DNA from: CAZMXS01 sp964570325
GTDB taxonomy: Bacteria > Verrucomicrobiota > Kiritimatiellia > CAIQIC01 > CAZMXS01
DNA: 39,342 nucleotides
Assembly: GCA_964570325.1 (NCBI GenBank)
Contig: CAZMXS010000047.1
Coordinates: 1-39,342, forward strand
Reading direction: 5' to 3'
Part shown: positions 31,703 through 39,342 of the stretch, in pieces
Layout of the letters: each line of letters starts with the position of its first letter
Position numbering within the stretch: position 1 is the stretch's first letter
Notes under the pieces: model-generated
Told to the model about the DNA's origin: nothing
Databases searched by the model: none
Seen by the model: the letters and a program-made list of their open reading frames with translations, nothing else
Program-made: the position numbers and the translations under genes

Positions 31703-32794
31703 TCAACTGGTCAAATCCTGGTAGTAGCGGTCCACTTCGCGCTCGCGGTCAAAGATTGTCAGGATCAATGCCGCGCGGATCCACATGCCATTGCGCACCT
31801 GTCGCCAGTACACGGCGCGCGGGTCGTGGTCCACCTCCGGCGCAATCTCGCGGCGGCGGGGCAGGGGGTGCATGATTACGGCGTCCGGCCGTAACGCTTC
31901 CAGATGCCGCGCCGTGAAGTGGTAGCGCTCCGTTTCAATCTGACGGCTTTCCTGGGCGATGTCCCATTCGTCTTGGATGCGGGTCATGTAGATGGCATCT
32001 ACTTCCGGGATGATCCGCTCAAAGTCATGGGTAACCTCATATTCCATCCCGGTTTTGTCCAGCGCGGCCAGGATATCGCCGCCGATCTGGAGTTGCTCGG
32101 GCGCAACAAAATACTGCTTCACGCCGGGGTATAGCGACAGCAGCAGCGCCAGCGAGCGCACGGTGCGACCGCGGGCGAGGTCGCCGACGAATGCGATTTT
32201 TTTCCCGGCGATGCCATCGCGCCGCTCAAAGCTGCGCTGCAATGTATAGATGTCCAGCAGCGCCTGGGTCGGATGCTGGTCTTTGCCGGAGCCGGCGTTG
32301 ATGACCGGCACAGGCCGATCGGTATTGGAGAGCATCCAGGCGATCTTTTCAGCGAATCCGCCGACGGGGTGGCGCATGATAATCAGGTCGAAATACGAAC
32401 TGAAGGTGCGGACGGAATCTTCGGGCGATTCGCCCTTCAGTTCGCTGGAGGTTGTCGTATCGCGCACCTCAGCCGGCTGCAGGCCGACAATTTGGCAGGC
32501 CGCGTAGAAGGACAGGAAAGTGCGTGTGGACGGCTGGGCAAAGTACAGCATCCCGCGCCGCTCGGAGAGCAGATCCTGTAAAAACAGCGTGCCGCCACGC
32601 GTCTTGGCGATGCGCCGGATGCGCGAGGCCAGTTCGCAAAGGCCGTCGAGCATCGGGCGGTTGAACTGCTGCGCGATCAGCGCATGGTAGGGCCGGCCGT
32701 TGCGCAGGAAGTAGGCGCCTTTCTCCTCGGGCCCCAGCTTGGCAAACGTGTCCCAGGGAATTTTGCGCAGGGGATTGTCCCGATACATGGCCAT
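31703..32794 (-). CDS. pyrB: Aspartate carbamoyltransferase catalytic chain
   Basis: PyrB condenses carbamoyl phosphate with aspartate, the first committed step of pyrimidine synthesis. The 363-residue protein has QPSTRTFLSF (STRT 89-92), the 80s-loop Lys120 (SSELKGESPEDSVRTF), DQHPTQALLDIYT (174-177), MTRIQDEWD and MHPLPRRREIAPEVD (309-314), all of ATCase type. It carries about 50 extra N-terminal residues before the usual fold. GAGGAA lies before the ATG at 32794. The regulatory pyrI chain is not adjacent. It is divergent from the GT39-like gene. Confidence 0.9.
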   Translation of the reverse strand: MAMYRDNPLRKIPWDTFAKLGPEEKGAYFLRNGRPYHALIAQQFNRPMLDGLCELASRIRRIAKTRGGTLFLQDLLSERRGMLYFAQPSTRTFLSFYAACQIVGLQPAEVRDTTTSSELKGESPEDSVRTFSSYFDLIIMRHPVGGFAEKIAWMLSNTDRPVPVINAGSGKDQHPTQALLDIYTLQRSFERRDGIAGKKIAFVGDLARGRTVRSLALLLSLYPGVKQYFVAPEQLQIGGDILAALDKTGMEYEVTHDFERIIPEVDAIYMTRIQDEWDIAQESRQIETERYHFTARHLEALRPDAVIMHPLPRRREIAPEVDHDPRAVYWRQVRNGMWIRAALILTIFDREREVDRYYQDLTS

Positions 32795-33013
32795 GTTTGC
32801 TTCCTCGTTATGGTGTCAAAAGAAACGCGGGCAGATTACCCCAAGCCGGTCTGCGGTTTCGAGCGGTTTTTTCTTCAATGGCACGGTTCAGCCGGAATGC
32901 CGCGCTCTACCGTTCCACTGGTGGCGCAAACCGGTCCTCGTGCGCGGCGCGCAGGCGCGGTTCCAGCCCGGATTGGTTTTTCCGCCGGCTTGCCCTGCGC
33001 GGCCGCATCGCGC

Positions 33014-35026
33014 ATGATGCGCGGTGTGAATAGCGCCCCACCGGCAACGAACAACGATAAGCCGAGGCGTCCGGCCGGCGGCTGGCGCGCGGCCGTCGCG
33101 TTTATTCTCATCTTTCTGGCTGCGCTGATCCTGCGCCTGTTGTTTCTTGGGCGCACTCAATTGTGGGGCGACGAAATCAACTTCGTCAATATCCTGGCCC
33201 AGCATGCGTTAACACCCTGGCAGGTTTTTCTCCATTACTGGAACATCGTGGTCGGCATGGCGCAACTTCCGTTGCCCGGGGTGCTGCTGAACATCCATCA
33301 GCAACTGGCGAGTCTGTTCATTGCCGATCCGGCGCGCAATATATTCCTGCTGCGCCTGCCGGGCGCGCTGGCCGGCGCGCTGGCCGTCGCGCTCAGCTAC
33401 CGGTTGGGCCGCCGGATTCTGCCCGGTATCGTCAACGCCGCCGCGACGGCCATGATGACCGCGTGCTATTTCCCGGTTTTTTATTCCCGTGAAGTCTATT
33501 GCTATCCATTTGTAATTTTATGCGCGGCCGGCGGCTTCCTTTATTTCTGGAAATGCCTCTTTGATCCTTCCTGCGCCACGGCCGCGTTCTTGGCGCTGTT
33601 TGCGTGGCTGGCCGCGCTGGGGCTGACTCATTTTGGCTGCACGGCCGGGATCGCCGCGATGGCCTTGCTGGCCGGAGGTTGGGGGCTCTGGAATTGGCGG
33701 GTCGCTCGCGACCGCGATCGGTCAATCCGGGCTTGGGGGACGCTGGGCGTGTGCCTGCTGGCGCTGTTGCCGGTGGCCCCGTATTGGTGGCGGATTCTCA
33801 CGACCGACAATCCGCATATCGCCGGCGAGTCGTCCGTGGCCGTGGCGCGCATTCTCCATGACGTCTGCAGCAAGTTTTTCCTGGGGGACCGTTTGATTCC
33901 GGCGGCGCTGGCATGGGTGGTCTTGCTGGCCGGCCTGGGCGCGCTCTGGCGGCAACGCGAACACCCGGCGCCCGCGCGCATGGCCGTGCTGCTGCTCTTG
34001 CTGATCGCGCTGTTCCTGACCGTCTTGACCAAAAAATCCCAGTATCTCTCCTCGCGCTACTTTGCGGTGCTGACCCCGCTGGTTTATCCCGTGTTTGCGG
34101 CGGGATTATGGGCGTTGGCGCGCGGGCTGGCCGCGCTTTTTCATCGCGCCGGCGCGGCGCGAGCAATCATGGCGGGCTTGGTGTCGGCGGTGCTGGCCGC
34201 GCATCTGGGATTGTTTCTCCCGCAGTTGTACCAGGTCCGCGAAAAAGGCTATCCCCACGCCACGGCGGCGGCATGGTTGAACGCCAACGGCGAACCCGGC
34301 GCGCCCTACTTTCACGATTGCGGCGGCTGGGACTTGCGTTACATTCCCGGATATTACCCAACGCCCGAATTGACGCCGGCGATCTGGATTGCCTGGAACG
34401 GGCCGGATTACGACGCCGCTTTGAAGGCGATCCAGCGCGATTTGATGGCGCGATTTCCCGTCTCGTATTATCTGCGGCACCCGGAAACGGCTTGGGCCGA
34501 AGCCGATCGCTTCTACCGACGCCGTGTGGAATTGCGCGATCCGGCCATGGCCCGACTGCGGCGCTACGGGATTGTGACCGACGTGGACACCACCAACGTG
34601 AACGTCGAGGCGCGCGACATCCTCTACAATACGCCGGCGGACGCCCTGGACATTGCCCGCGCGGCCGGTCGCGCCGTTTTTCTGGAATATCCCGGGTTCG
34701 CTTGCGCCCCCATCGCGCCGGAGGTGTATGCGCGCGTCATCGGCGGCGCCGAGGCGGAATTGCGCGTAATCAATCTGCGGGATCGCGCCATCAATGGCGC
34801 CTTTCGGATCAGTTTGGGAATCCTGGCCCCTCCGGGGAATTACCCGCTGACCCTGACCTTGCCGGCCGGGGTTGTGTTTCAAACGAACCTGCCATCCGCG
34901 AACATGCTTCACTTCGCGATGCCGACTTGCCGTGTGCCGCCCGAGCCATCGTGCATCCGCTGCGCGGTTGCCGGTCCCAACGTTGAGGGTATCGCGATTC
35001 TGGACGTCGAGTTTGCGGAACAATGA
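33014..35026 (+). CDS. GT39-like polytopic membrane glycosyltransferase
   Basis: The 670-residue protein has about ten hydrophobic helices in residues 25-400, then a soluble C-terminal part. The acidic pair Asp53-Glu54 in LWGDEINFVN just after the first helix is the catalytic site motif of the ArnT/PMT (GT39/GT83) superfamily, which uses lipid-linked sugar donors on the outer side of the membrane. The acceptor cannot be told. The start is uncertain: ATG at 33014 or 33017, or GTG at 33026; no clear binding site is visible. The open frame upstream to 32684 overlaps pyrB and is rejected. Confidence 0.75.
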   Translation: MMRGVNSAPPATNNDKPRRPAGGWRAAVAFILIFLAALILRLLFLGRTQLWGDEINFVNILAQHALTPWQVFLHYWNIVVGMAQLPLPGVLLNIHQQLASLFIADPARNIFLLRLPGALAGALAVALSYRLGRRILPGIVNAAATAMMTACYFPVFYSREVYCYPFVILCAAGGFLYFWKCLFDPSCATAAFLALFAWLAALGLTHFGCTAGIAAMALLAGGWGLWNWRVARDRDRSIRAWGTLGVCLLALLPVAPYWWRILTTDNPHIAGESSVAVARILHDVCSKFFLGDRLIPAALAWVVLLAGLGALWRQREHPAPARMAVLLLLLIALFLTVLTKKSQYLSSRYFAVLTPLVYPVFAAGLWALARGLAALFHRAGAARAIMAGLVSAVLAAHLGLFLPQLYQVREKGYPHATAAAWLNANGEPGAPYFHDCGGWDLRYIPGYYPTPELTPAIWIAWNGPDYDAALKAIQRDLMARFPVSYYLRHPETAWAEADRFYRRRVELRDPAMARLRRYGIVTDVDTTNVNVEARDILYNTPADALDIARAAGRAVFLEYPGFACAPIAPEVYARVIGGAEAELRVINLRDRAINGAFRISLGILAPPGNYPLTLTLPAGVVFQTNLPSANMLHFAMPTCRVPPEPSCIRCAVAGPNVEGIAILDVEFAEQ

Positions 35027-35216
35027 GCGCGCCGACAACGCAAGCAAGTTGAACTTTTTCGCCCAACTTTCACCGCGCCTGTCAAAATTCGTGCAACCGC
35101 GGCGTATGGGGCAATTTCAAACAAAATCGGATCGGCGCTCATCCGGCGGCGGCCCTTGCTTTACTTGACGGCTGGGTTGTGGCACCGTGCCGGCAATAAG
35201 CTGATGGTCGGGGCAG

Positions 35217-36296
35217 ATGATCTCCTCGCAAAATATGTGGCCGCCAGCACGAACGGAACCGTACCTCGCGCCTGAATGGGCGCGCGGGCTTGCCGTCATT
35301 CCCCGCGGCCGTCTGCGTCTGGCCCGGCTGCCGACACCAACGGAGCGATGGCGGCCGCCCGACGCGGATCCGGATTGGGACATCTGGATCAAGCGCGATG
35401 ATCTAACGGGACTGGTCACCTCCGGCAACAAGATCCGTAAACTGGAATTCCTGCTGGCCGAGGCGCTGGAACAATCCGCCGATACCGTGATCACCTGCGG
35501 CGGCATCCAATCCAACCATGCGCGGGCCACCGCCGCGGCAGCCCGCGCGCTGGGGCTGGACTGCCATCTGGTTTTGGCCGCCAACTCCGCCCCCGTGGCG
35601 GATCCGGGCTTGGGCGGGAACCTGTTGCTTGACCGCCTGGTCGGCGCGCGGATTCATCGCATCACTTGGGAAGAATATCCCGAGCGTTCGGCACATATGG
35701 CGACGGTGGCGCGCGAACTGCAGGCTGCAGGCCGGCGCCCGTTCGTCATCCCCGAAGGCGGATCGAGTCTTGCCGGTTGCTGGGGTTATATCGAAGCCAT
35801 CCAGGAATTGCTCGCGGAGCAACGTGCGCACGGCTGGGACTGGGACGACCTCGTTTGCGCCTGCGGCAGCGGCGGGACCGCGGCCGGGCTGGCCGCGGGG
35901 GTGCGGGCGGCAGGTTGGCCGGTCCGCGTACACGCCGTGATCGTCAGCCGGGATGTCGAGTATTTTCGTGAATTAATCCGGCGGCATTGGCTGGACCTTG
36001 GCCTGGGGTCTGCAGTGGATGAGACAGTGGACCTGGTGCCGGGTTATGTGGGCGCCGGATATGGTGTCAGCCAGCCTCAGGAACTCGAACGGCTGGTTCA
36101 CACCGCCCGCCGGACCGGCGTCATTCTCGATCCGGTTTATACAGGGAAAGCTTTTTACGGGATGATTTCGGAGATGCGGGCCAATCCCGGCCGATTTCAG
36201 GGGCGCCGCGTGCTCTTCTGGCACACCGGCGGTTTGTTCGCGCTATTTGACCGGCAGGACGAATTGGCGCCTGTTATCCGGCGCATGGAGGAATAA
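35217..36296 (+). CDS. PLP-dependent D-cysteine desulfhydrase / ACC deaminase-like enzyme
   Basis: The 359-residue protein belongs to the fold-type II PLP family. The PLP lysine is in TSGNKIRKLEFLLAEAL; QSNHARATAAAARALG binds the phosphate side; and CGSGGTAAGLAAG is the glycine loop holding the cofactor phosphate. This combination is typical of D-cysteine desulfhydrase and its relatives, which split D-cysteine or similar amino acids into ammonia, a keto acid and sulfide. The exact substrate is not decided by sequence. It starts a plus-strand operon with the thioesterase gene 3 nt downstream. Confidence 0.85.
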   Translation: MISSQNMWPPARTEPYLAPEWARGLAVIPRGRLRLARLPTPTERWRPPDADPDWDIWIKRDDLTGLVTSGNKIRKLEFLLAEALEQSADTVITCGGIQSNHARATAAAARALGLDCHLVLAANSAPVADPGLGGNLLLDRLVGARIHRITWEEYPERSAHMATVARELQAAGRRPFVIPEGGSSLAGCWGYIEAIQELLAEQRAHGWDWDDLVCACGSGGTAAGLAAGVRAAGWPVRVHAVIVSRDVEYFRELIRRHWLDLGLGSAVDETVDLVPGYVGAGYGVSQPQELERLVHTARRTGVILDPVYTGKAFYGMISEMRANPGRFQGRRVLFWHTGGLFALFDRQDELAPVIRRMEE

Positions 36297-36299
36297 GCG

Positions 36300-36755
36300 A
36301 TGCCGACGACAACCCTCGATCTTCCGGAGCCGTTGCCCTATGCCACCGAGTTGGAAGTGCGCATCGGCGACATTAACTACGGCGGGCATCTTGGCAACGA
36401 CGCCTTGCTGCGGCTGTTGCACGAGGCGCGGCTGCGCTTTCTGGCCGAGGGCGGCATGAGCGAAGCGGATATCGGCGGCGTGGGTTTGATCATGGCGGAC
36501 GCGGTGCTGCTGTTCAAATCGCCGGCATTTCACCGCGACCCGTTGCGAATCGAAGTGGGGGTAGGGGACATGGGGCGGGCCGGCTTTGATTTTTTGTATC
36601 GGGTCAGCCATCGCGGCGACGGTCGGGAAATCGCGCGCGCCAAGACCGCTATGGCGGGTTATGATTACACCAGGAACAAGATCGCGCGCTTGCCGGAAAA
36701 ATTCCGGCGATTCGTCAAAGGCGAGGATGGCTCCGGAACAGCGCCGGCATCATGA
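36300..36755 (+). CDS. Acyl-CoA thioesterase, 4-hydroxybenzoyl-CoA thioesterase (hotdog) family
   Basis: The 151-residue protein shows the hotdog thioesterase start ELEVRIGDINYGGHLGNDAL with the Asp-x-Asn-x-Gly-His active-site loop, LLHEARLRFLAEGGMSEADI and GVGLIMADAVLLFKSPAF. These match the YbgC/FadM-like group acting on fatty or aromatic acyl-CoA. It begins 3 nt after the PLP-enzyme stop, and its own stop overlaps the next start (ATGA), so the three genes are co-translated. Confidence 0.88.
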   Translation: MPTTTLDLPEPLPYATELEVRIGDINYGGHLGNDALLRLLHEARLRFLAEGGMSEADIGGVGLIMADAVLLFKSPAFHRDPLRIEVGVGDMGRAGFDFLYRVSHRGDGREIARAKTAMAGYDYTRNKIARLPEKFRRFVKGEDGSGTAPAS

Positions 36756-37555
36756 AAGTCAGTCGCCATCAACGCGCGGTGCTGGATATTTGGCGCCGGC
36801 TGTGCCTGGCCGTGGCCGTGGTCTGGCCGGCGGCCGCGCCGGCCGGCTGGCAGGTGGCCGCCGCGTTGCGCGGTTTCACGCCCCAGCCGGTTGCCCAGCG
36901 CGTGCTCATCCTGGTGGACGATCAGGCGTTACAGGCCGATGTTTCCGCGTTGAGCGGCGAACGGAGCGACATCCGCTACCAGGCGCAAGCCAAAGTGCTC
37001 TACTATGTCAGTCATGCCCAGCGCCGTTACATGGCGTTTGATGAGGCCAGCCTGACGCAAGGCAGCCAGGCGATCGGCCAGTTCATGCGGATGCTGGGCG
37101 AGCAGGCGGCATGGGTGCTGAACCGGCCGGCGCCGGTGCCGCGACGCCTCGAAATCAGGCCCACGGACGAAATTCGCGTGTTGAGCGGTTTGAAATGTCG
37201 CCAATATACCGTGTGGAATGGCGATGAACAGATTCAGGAGATTTGGGCCGCGCCATGGGACGCCACGGGCATGAACGTGGCCGCGCACCGGGTGGTCAAC
37301 CAATTGTTGTCTTTCTATGACGAGCTGATGAACGGCATGGGATCCCTGCCGCTCCTCCGCGGCGTGGTCCACCTCCCAACCGAGGCAATCAATCGCATCA
37401 ATGGCTATCCAGTCTGTATCCGCCACTATATCCAGGGCCGGTTCACCTACGAGATCGTGCTCGGCAAACCGGAACCCGCCACGATACCGTCGGCGGCGTT
37501 TAATGTCCCGGCCGGTTACGAAAAAAATCTTATCGGCCTGTTGAGTGGACCCTGA
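36752..37555 (+). CDS. Exported protein of unknown function
   Basis: The 267-residue product has a basic N-terminus and hydrophobic stretch (LCLAVAVVWPAAAPAG) consistent with a signal peptide. The mature part has AQAKVLYYVSHAQRRYMAFD, IRVLSGLKCRQYTVWNGDEQ, IWAAPWDATGMNVAAHRVVN and a final beta-rich segment (VCIRHYIQGRFTYEIVLG). The layout of alternating strands resembles LolA-like or DUF4412-type periplasmic proteins, but this is weak. It is last in the three-gene operon. Confidence 0.6.
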   Translation: MKVSRHQRAVLDIWRRLCLAVAVVWPAAAPAGWQVAAALRGFTPQPVAQRVLILVDDQALQADVSALSGERSDIRYQAQAKVLYYVSHAQRRYMAFDEASLTQGSQAIGQFMRMLGEQAAWVLNRPAPVPRRLEIRPTDEIRVLSGLKCRQYTVWNGDEQIQEIWAAPWDATGMNVAAHRVVNQLLSFYDELMNGMGSLPLLRGVVHLPTEAINRINGYPVCIRHYIQGRFTYEIVLGKPEPATIPSAAFNVPAGYEKNLIGLLSGP

Positions 37556-37659
37556 TTCGACTCGCGCCTCGTGGAGCTGGAGCAAGAACACTGCCGCGTC
37601 CGCCTTTCACTGACCGACCGGCGCACTCCAGAACGCCGGATGAAATTCGCGGCCAATCC

Positions 37660-37870
37660 GCCGCAGGCGGCGGTAGCGCCGACGCTTCAGGGTGGGAGTC
37701 CAACCGCGCGAGTTGGGGCGGGGGGGATGCCTATCGAGCCGACATGGTTCGCCATTGCACAATCGGCGGAAATGTGGCGACGAAGTCGGGCGGGGTGTCT
37801 ATCTGGGTGGCGGCGGAATGTTGGCGCACAGTGCCGTCGCGGCCAACATGGGCTTGCCACGCCGCCGCTG
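37660..37870 (+). pseudogene. Decayed fragment of a beta-helix (polymorphic outer-membrane-type) protein
   Basis: In the frame of 37681, the translation GWESNRASWGGGDAYRADMV and RHCTIGGNVATKSGG matches the repeat style of right-handed beta-helix proteins (GGGAY--, CTI-GN-A---GGG). A one-base frameshift near 37790 then continues as GVYLGGGGMLAHSAVAANMG in another frame. Neither frame has a plausible gene start or end. The ORF of 102 residues running through here at 37571-37879 is in a third frame and not supported. It explains most of the 390-nt gap between two real genes. Confidence 0.6.
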
Positions 37871-37945
37871 AACACGTAAACAGATGAGCCGGGGGGCGCG
37901 ATTCGATCAGAGCAGTACCGGGTAAATCTCGAATAAGGAGGAGCG

Positions 37946-38446
37946 ATGATCACATTGGTCGGAATTCTGCTTGTCTTGTTGGGAGTTGTGATGGTCTGTG
38001 CGCCGTTTTACGCCGGCATGGCCAGTGTAATTGTCGTGGGCTGCCTGCTTGGGGCGGGCGGCATCTTTGAATGCATGCGCGCCTTTCATGAACGTTCGAC
38101 CGCTGTGCGCCTCTCCTGGCTGGTGGTGGGGGGCGTCACCGTCCTGGGCGCGTTTGCCATGCTCGCGCACCCGCTGTTCGGGCTGGGCATCCTGACCCTG
38201 CTGCTGGCCGCCTATTTTTTGGCCGGCGGCGTCGTCAAGATTGTGGCGGCTTTCCAGCATCCGGGTGGGCGCGGGTGGTTGCTGGGCGGCGGCGCGATTT
38301 CGGTTCTGCTCGGCATCCTGATCTGGGCTAATTGGCCGCTGTCCGGTGTCTGGGCGATCGGCACGCTGGTGGGGATTGACACCCTGTTCACCGGGCTGAT
38401 GATGCTCATGGTCGGACGCGCGTTGAAGAAACTTGCGGAAAACTAA
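37946..38446 (+). CDS. HdeD/DUF308 family membrane protein
   Basis: The 166-residue protein is almost wholly hydrophobic, with six predicted helices in three pairs (for example LVGILLVLLGVVMVCAPFYA, VIVVGCLLGAGGIFECM, LGILTLLLAAYFLAGGVVK, GVWAIGTLVGIDTLFTGLMM). This matches HdeD, an acid-resistance-linked membrane protein family of unclear action. TAAGGAGG precedes the ATG. The lipocalin gene begins 10 nt after its stop. Confidence 0.85.
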   Translation: MITLVGILLVLLGVVMVCAPFYAGMASVIVVGCLLGAGGIFECMRAFHERSTAVRLSWLVVGGVTVLGAFAMLAHPLFGLGILTLLLAAYFLAGGVVKIVAAFQHPGGRGWLLGGGAISVLLGILIWANWPLSGVWAIGTLVGIDTLFTGLMMLMVGRALKKLAEN

Positions 38447-38455
38447 AGCTTGGCC

Positions 38456-39019
38456 ATGTCCAATCCTTTCTCGCTAACGCGCGGTCCTGGTTGCTTGCTT
38501 CTGACTGCGCTAATCATGTTCATGCCTGGCTGTACCTCCATCTCCATCCCGCGAGGGCTGACGCCGGTGACCGGTTTCGAACTGGACCGGTATCTTGGCC
38601 GGTGGTACGAGATTGCGCGCCTGGACCACCGCTTTGAGCGCGGACTGGACAACGTGTTTGCAGAGTACACCGCGCGACCCGATGGCCGCATTGCGGTGCT
38701 GAACCGCGGCTATGACCCCGTACGAAACACGTGGCGACAGGCGCGGGGTGTCGCGCACTTCATCGGCGACCGGACGACTGCCAGCCTCGCCGTCTGTTTC
38801 TTCTGGCCTTTCTATGGCGGATACCATGTGATTGTGCTGGACCGAAAAAACTACGCACATGCCATGGTGGCCGGTCCCTCGCGCGATTACCTCTGGATTC
38901 TGGCCCGCGAACCGCAATTACCTGACGATGTCACGGATGCCTTGCTCGACCAAGCGCGCGCTTGGGGATTCCCGACAGACGGAATTATTCGTGTAAAACA
39001 GGATCGAGCCGGGCCGTAA
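38456..39019 (+). CDS. blc: Blc-type outer-membrane lipocalin
   Basis: The 187-residue protein has a lipoprotein signal ending in a lipobox-like FMPGC, so Cys near residue 25 would be acylated. The mature part starts VTGFELDRYLGRWYEIARLD, the lipocalin first motif (G-x-W), with LNRGYDPVRNTWRQARGVA and YLWILAREPQLPDD as later conserved blocks of bacterial Blc. It likely binds lipids or lysophospholipids in the envelope. The ATG at 38456 was used; a TTG two codons upstream is possible. It follows the HdeD-like gene closely. Confidence 0.9.
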   Translation: MSNPFSLTRGPGCLLLTALIMFMPGCTSISIPRGLTPVTGFELDRYLGRWYEIARLDHRFERGLDNVFAEYTARPDGRIAVLNRGYDPVRNTWRQARGVAHFIGDRTTASLAVCFFWPFYGGYHVIVLDRKNYAHAMVAGPSRDYLWILAREPQLPDDVTDALLDQARAWGFPTDGIIRVKQDRAGP

Positions 39020-39092
39020 CCTCAATAGGCCACCCCAACTGCTCCCACTCGCACTCATTCTCCTCGAACTTGTAACGCGCGGGATCCGCCTG
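38985..39092 (-). other. C-terminal coding remnant overlapping the lipocalin 3' end
   Basis: On the minus strand the frame reads DPARYKFEENECEWEQLGWP then IEVTARLDPVLHE and stops at 38985-38987. The composition is protein-like, but an in-frame TAG at 39093-39095 closes it upstream. It is antisense to the last 35 nt of the lipocalin gene. It may be the tail of a decayed gene next to the integrase relic. Confidence 0.3.
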
Positions 39093-39342
39093 CTACCGAG
39101 AGGACCACGACTACCTCCAGGCCGCGCCTTGCCCAAACCGCCCGGATTTCTTCCGGCTTCAAACCCAACACGTCTTTATCCAGAAAAAAGCAGCGCATTG
39201 TACGCCTGATTCTGAGTCGCTGCCGCCACACTTCGGTTCAGCACCCACCAGAAAAGAAACCACCGGATCCGGTCCGCCGGTGCCAAGCCATGCCGGATCG
39301 TTCGACTGCCCAAAAACCGCCGAACCCATCGCAAATAGTACG
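39055..39342 (-). pseudogene. Frameshifted tyrosine recombinase (integron-integrase-like) relic, cut by the window edge
   Basis: From the right edge leftwards, the minus strand reads YYLRWVRRFLGSRTIRHGLA, then RIRWFLFWWVLNRSVAAATQ and NQAYNALLF before a stop at 39176. This matches the SAM-like N-terminal domain of integron-type integrases (Y--W-RRFL ... L----VAA-TQNQALNALLFLY). A one-base change in the T-run near 39190 moves the match to the next frame: FFLDKDVLGLKPEEIRAVWA, RRGLEVVVVLS, where integrases have FLY--VLG and ARR----PVVLS. That frame ends at 39055 with no catalytic domain. It is thus a broken, truncated gene. Confidence 0.65.

Noticed and set aside
37571..37879. 102-codon ORF in the gap before the HdeD-like gene
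   Set aside because: Its frame gives an Arg-rich, low-quality sequence, while another frame carries beta-helix repeat residues; I call the region a relic.

Overview
The window is about 39 kb of GC-rich, densely coding bacterial DNA. Its style points to the PVC group, most likely Verrucomicrobiota or Kiritimatiellota. This is an inference from a FTLVE-type pseudopilin outside any secretion cluster, large secreted FG-GAP and beta-propeller proteins, a relic of an outer-membrane beta-helix protein, and short dispersed repeats (a TTCCAAT-ATTGGAA palindrome and an AATCAGTAA-type repeat). No rRNA or tRNA gene was recognised.

1-8300: a complete type I-C CRISPR-Cas locus read on the minus strand: cas3, cas5c, cas8c (with an internal cas11c start), cas7, a 56-codon ORF6N-like small ORF, cas4, cas1, cas2, leader, and the first three array repeats, running off the left edge. 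Cas5c, Cas8c, Cas11c and Cas7 would form Cascade, Cas3 is the nuclease-helicase, and Cas4-Cas1-Cas2 acquire spacers. Two copies of a palindrome are inserted in frame in the linker between the HD and helicase parts of cas3.

8400-9620: a SAM methyltransferase and a cupin, minus strand. 9757-14577: a plus-strand run of four genes: an ABC-exporter-like membrane protein with no ATPase domain, a pseudopilin-like protein, a secreted beta-propeller-like protein and an Asp-box propeller protein. This set is not a system I recognise and is the best candidate for something undescribed. 14599-18042: a very large secreted protein with FG-GAP repeats. 18164-20478: a DUF3574 protein and a coiled-coil NYN ribonuclease-like protein.

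20507-25836: an amidase-type carbon-nitrogen hydrolase, ADP-glucose pyrophosphorylase (glycogen synthesis), a small exported protein, a GH26-type glycosidase and an A-type flavodiiron protein (O2 or NO reduction in anaerobes). 25932-29482: the DUF2339/DUF3999 membrane pair. 29521-32794: a heptosyltransferase-like GT9, an ornithine-carbamoyltransferase-like enzyme with altered substrate motifs, and aspartate carbamoyltransferase. 33014-35026: a GT39-like membrane glycosyltransferase.

35217-39342: a PLP D-cysteine-desulfhydrase-like enzyme, a thioesterase and an exported protein in one tight operon; then a decayed beta-helix fragment, an HdeD-type membrane protein, a Blc-type lipocalin, and at the right edge a frameshifted tyrosine-recombinase (integron-integrase-like) relic. 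Functions are read from motifs by eye; no database search was possible.
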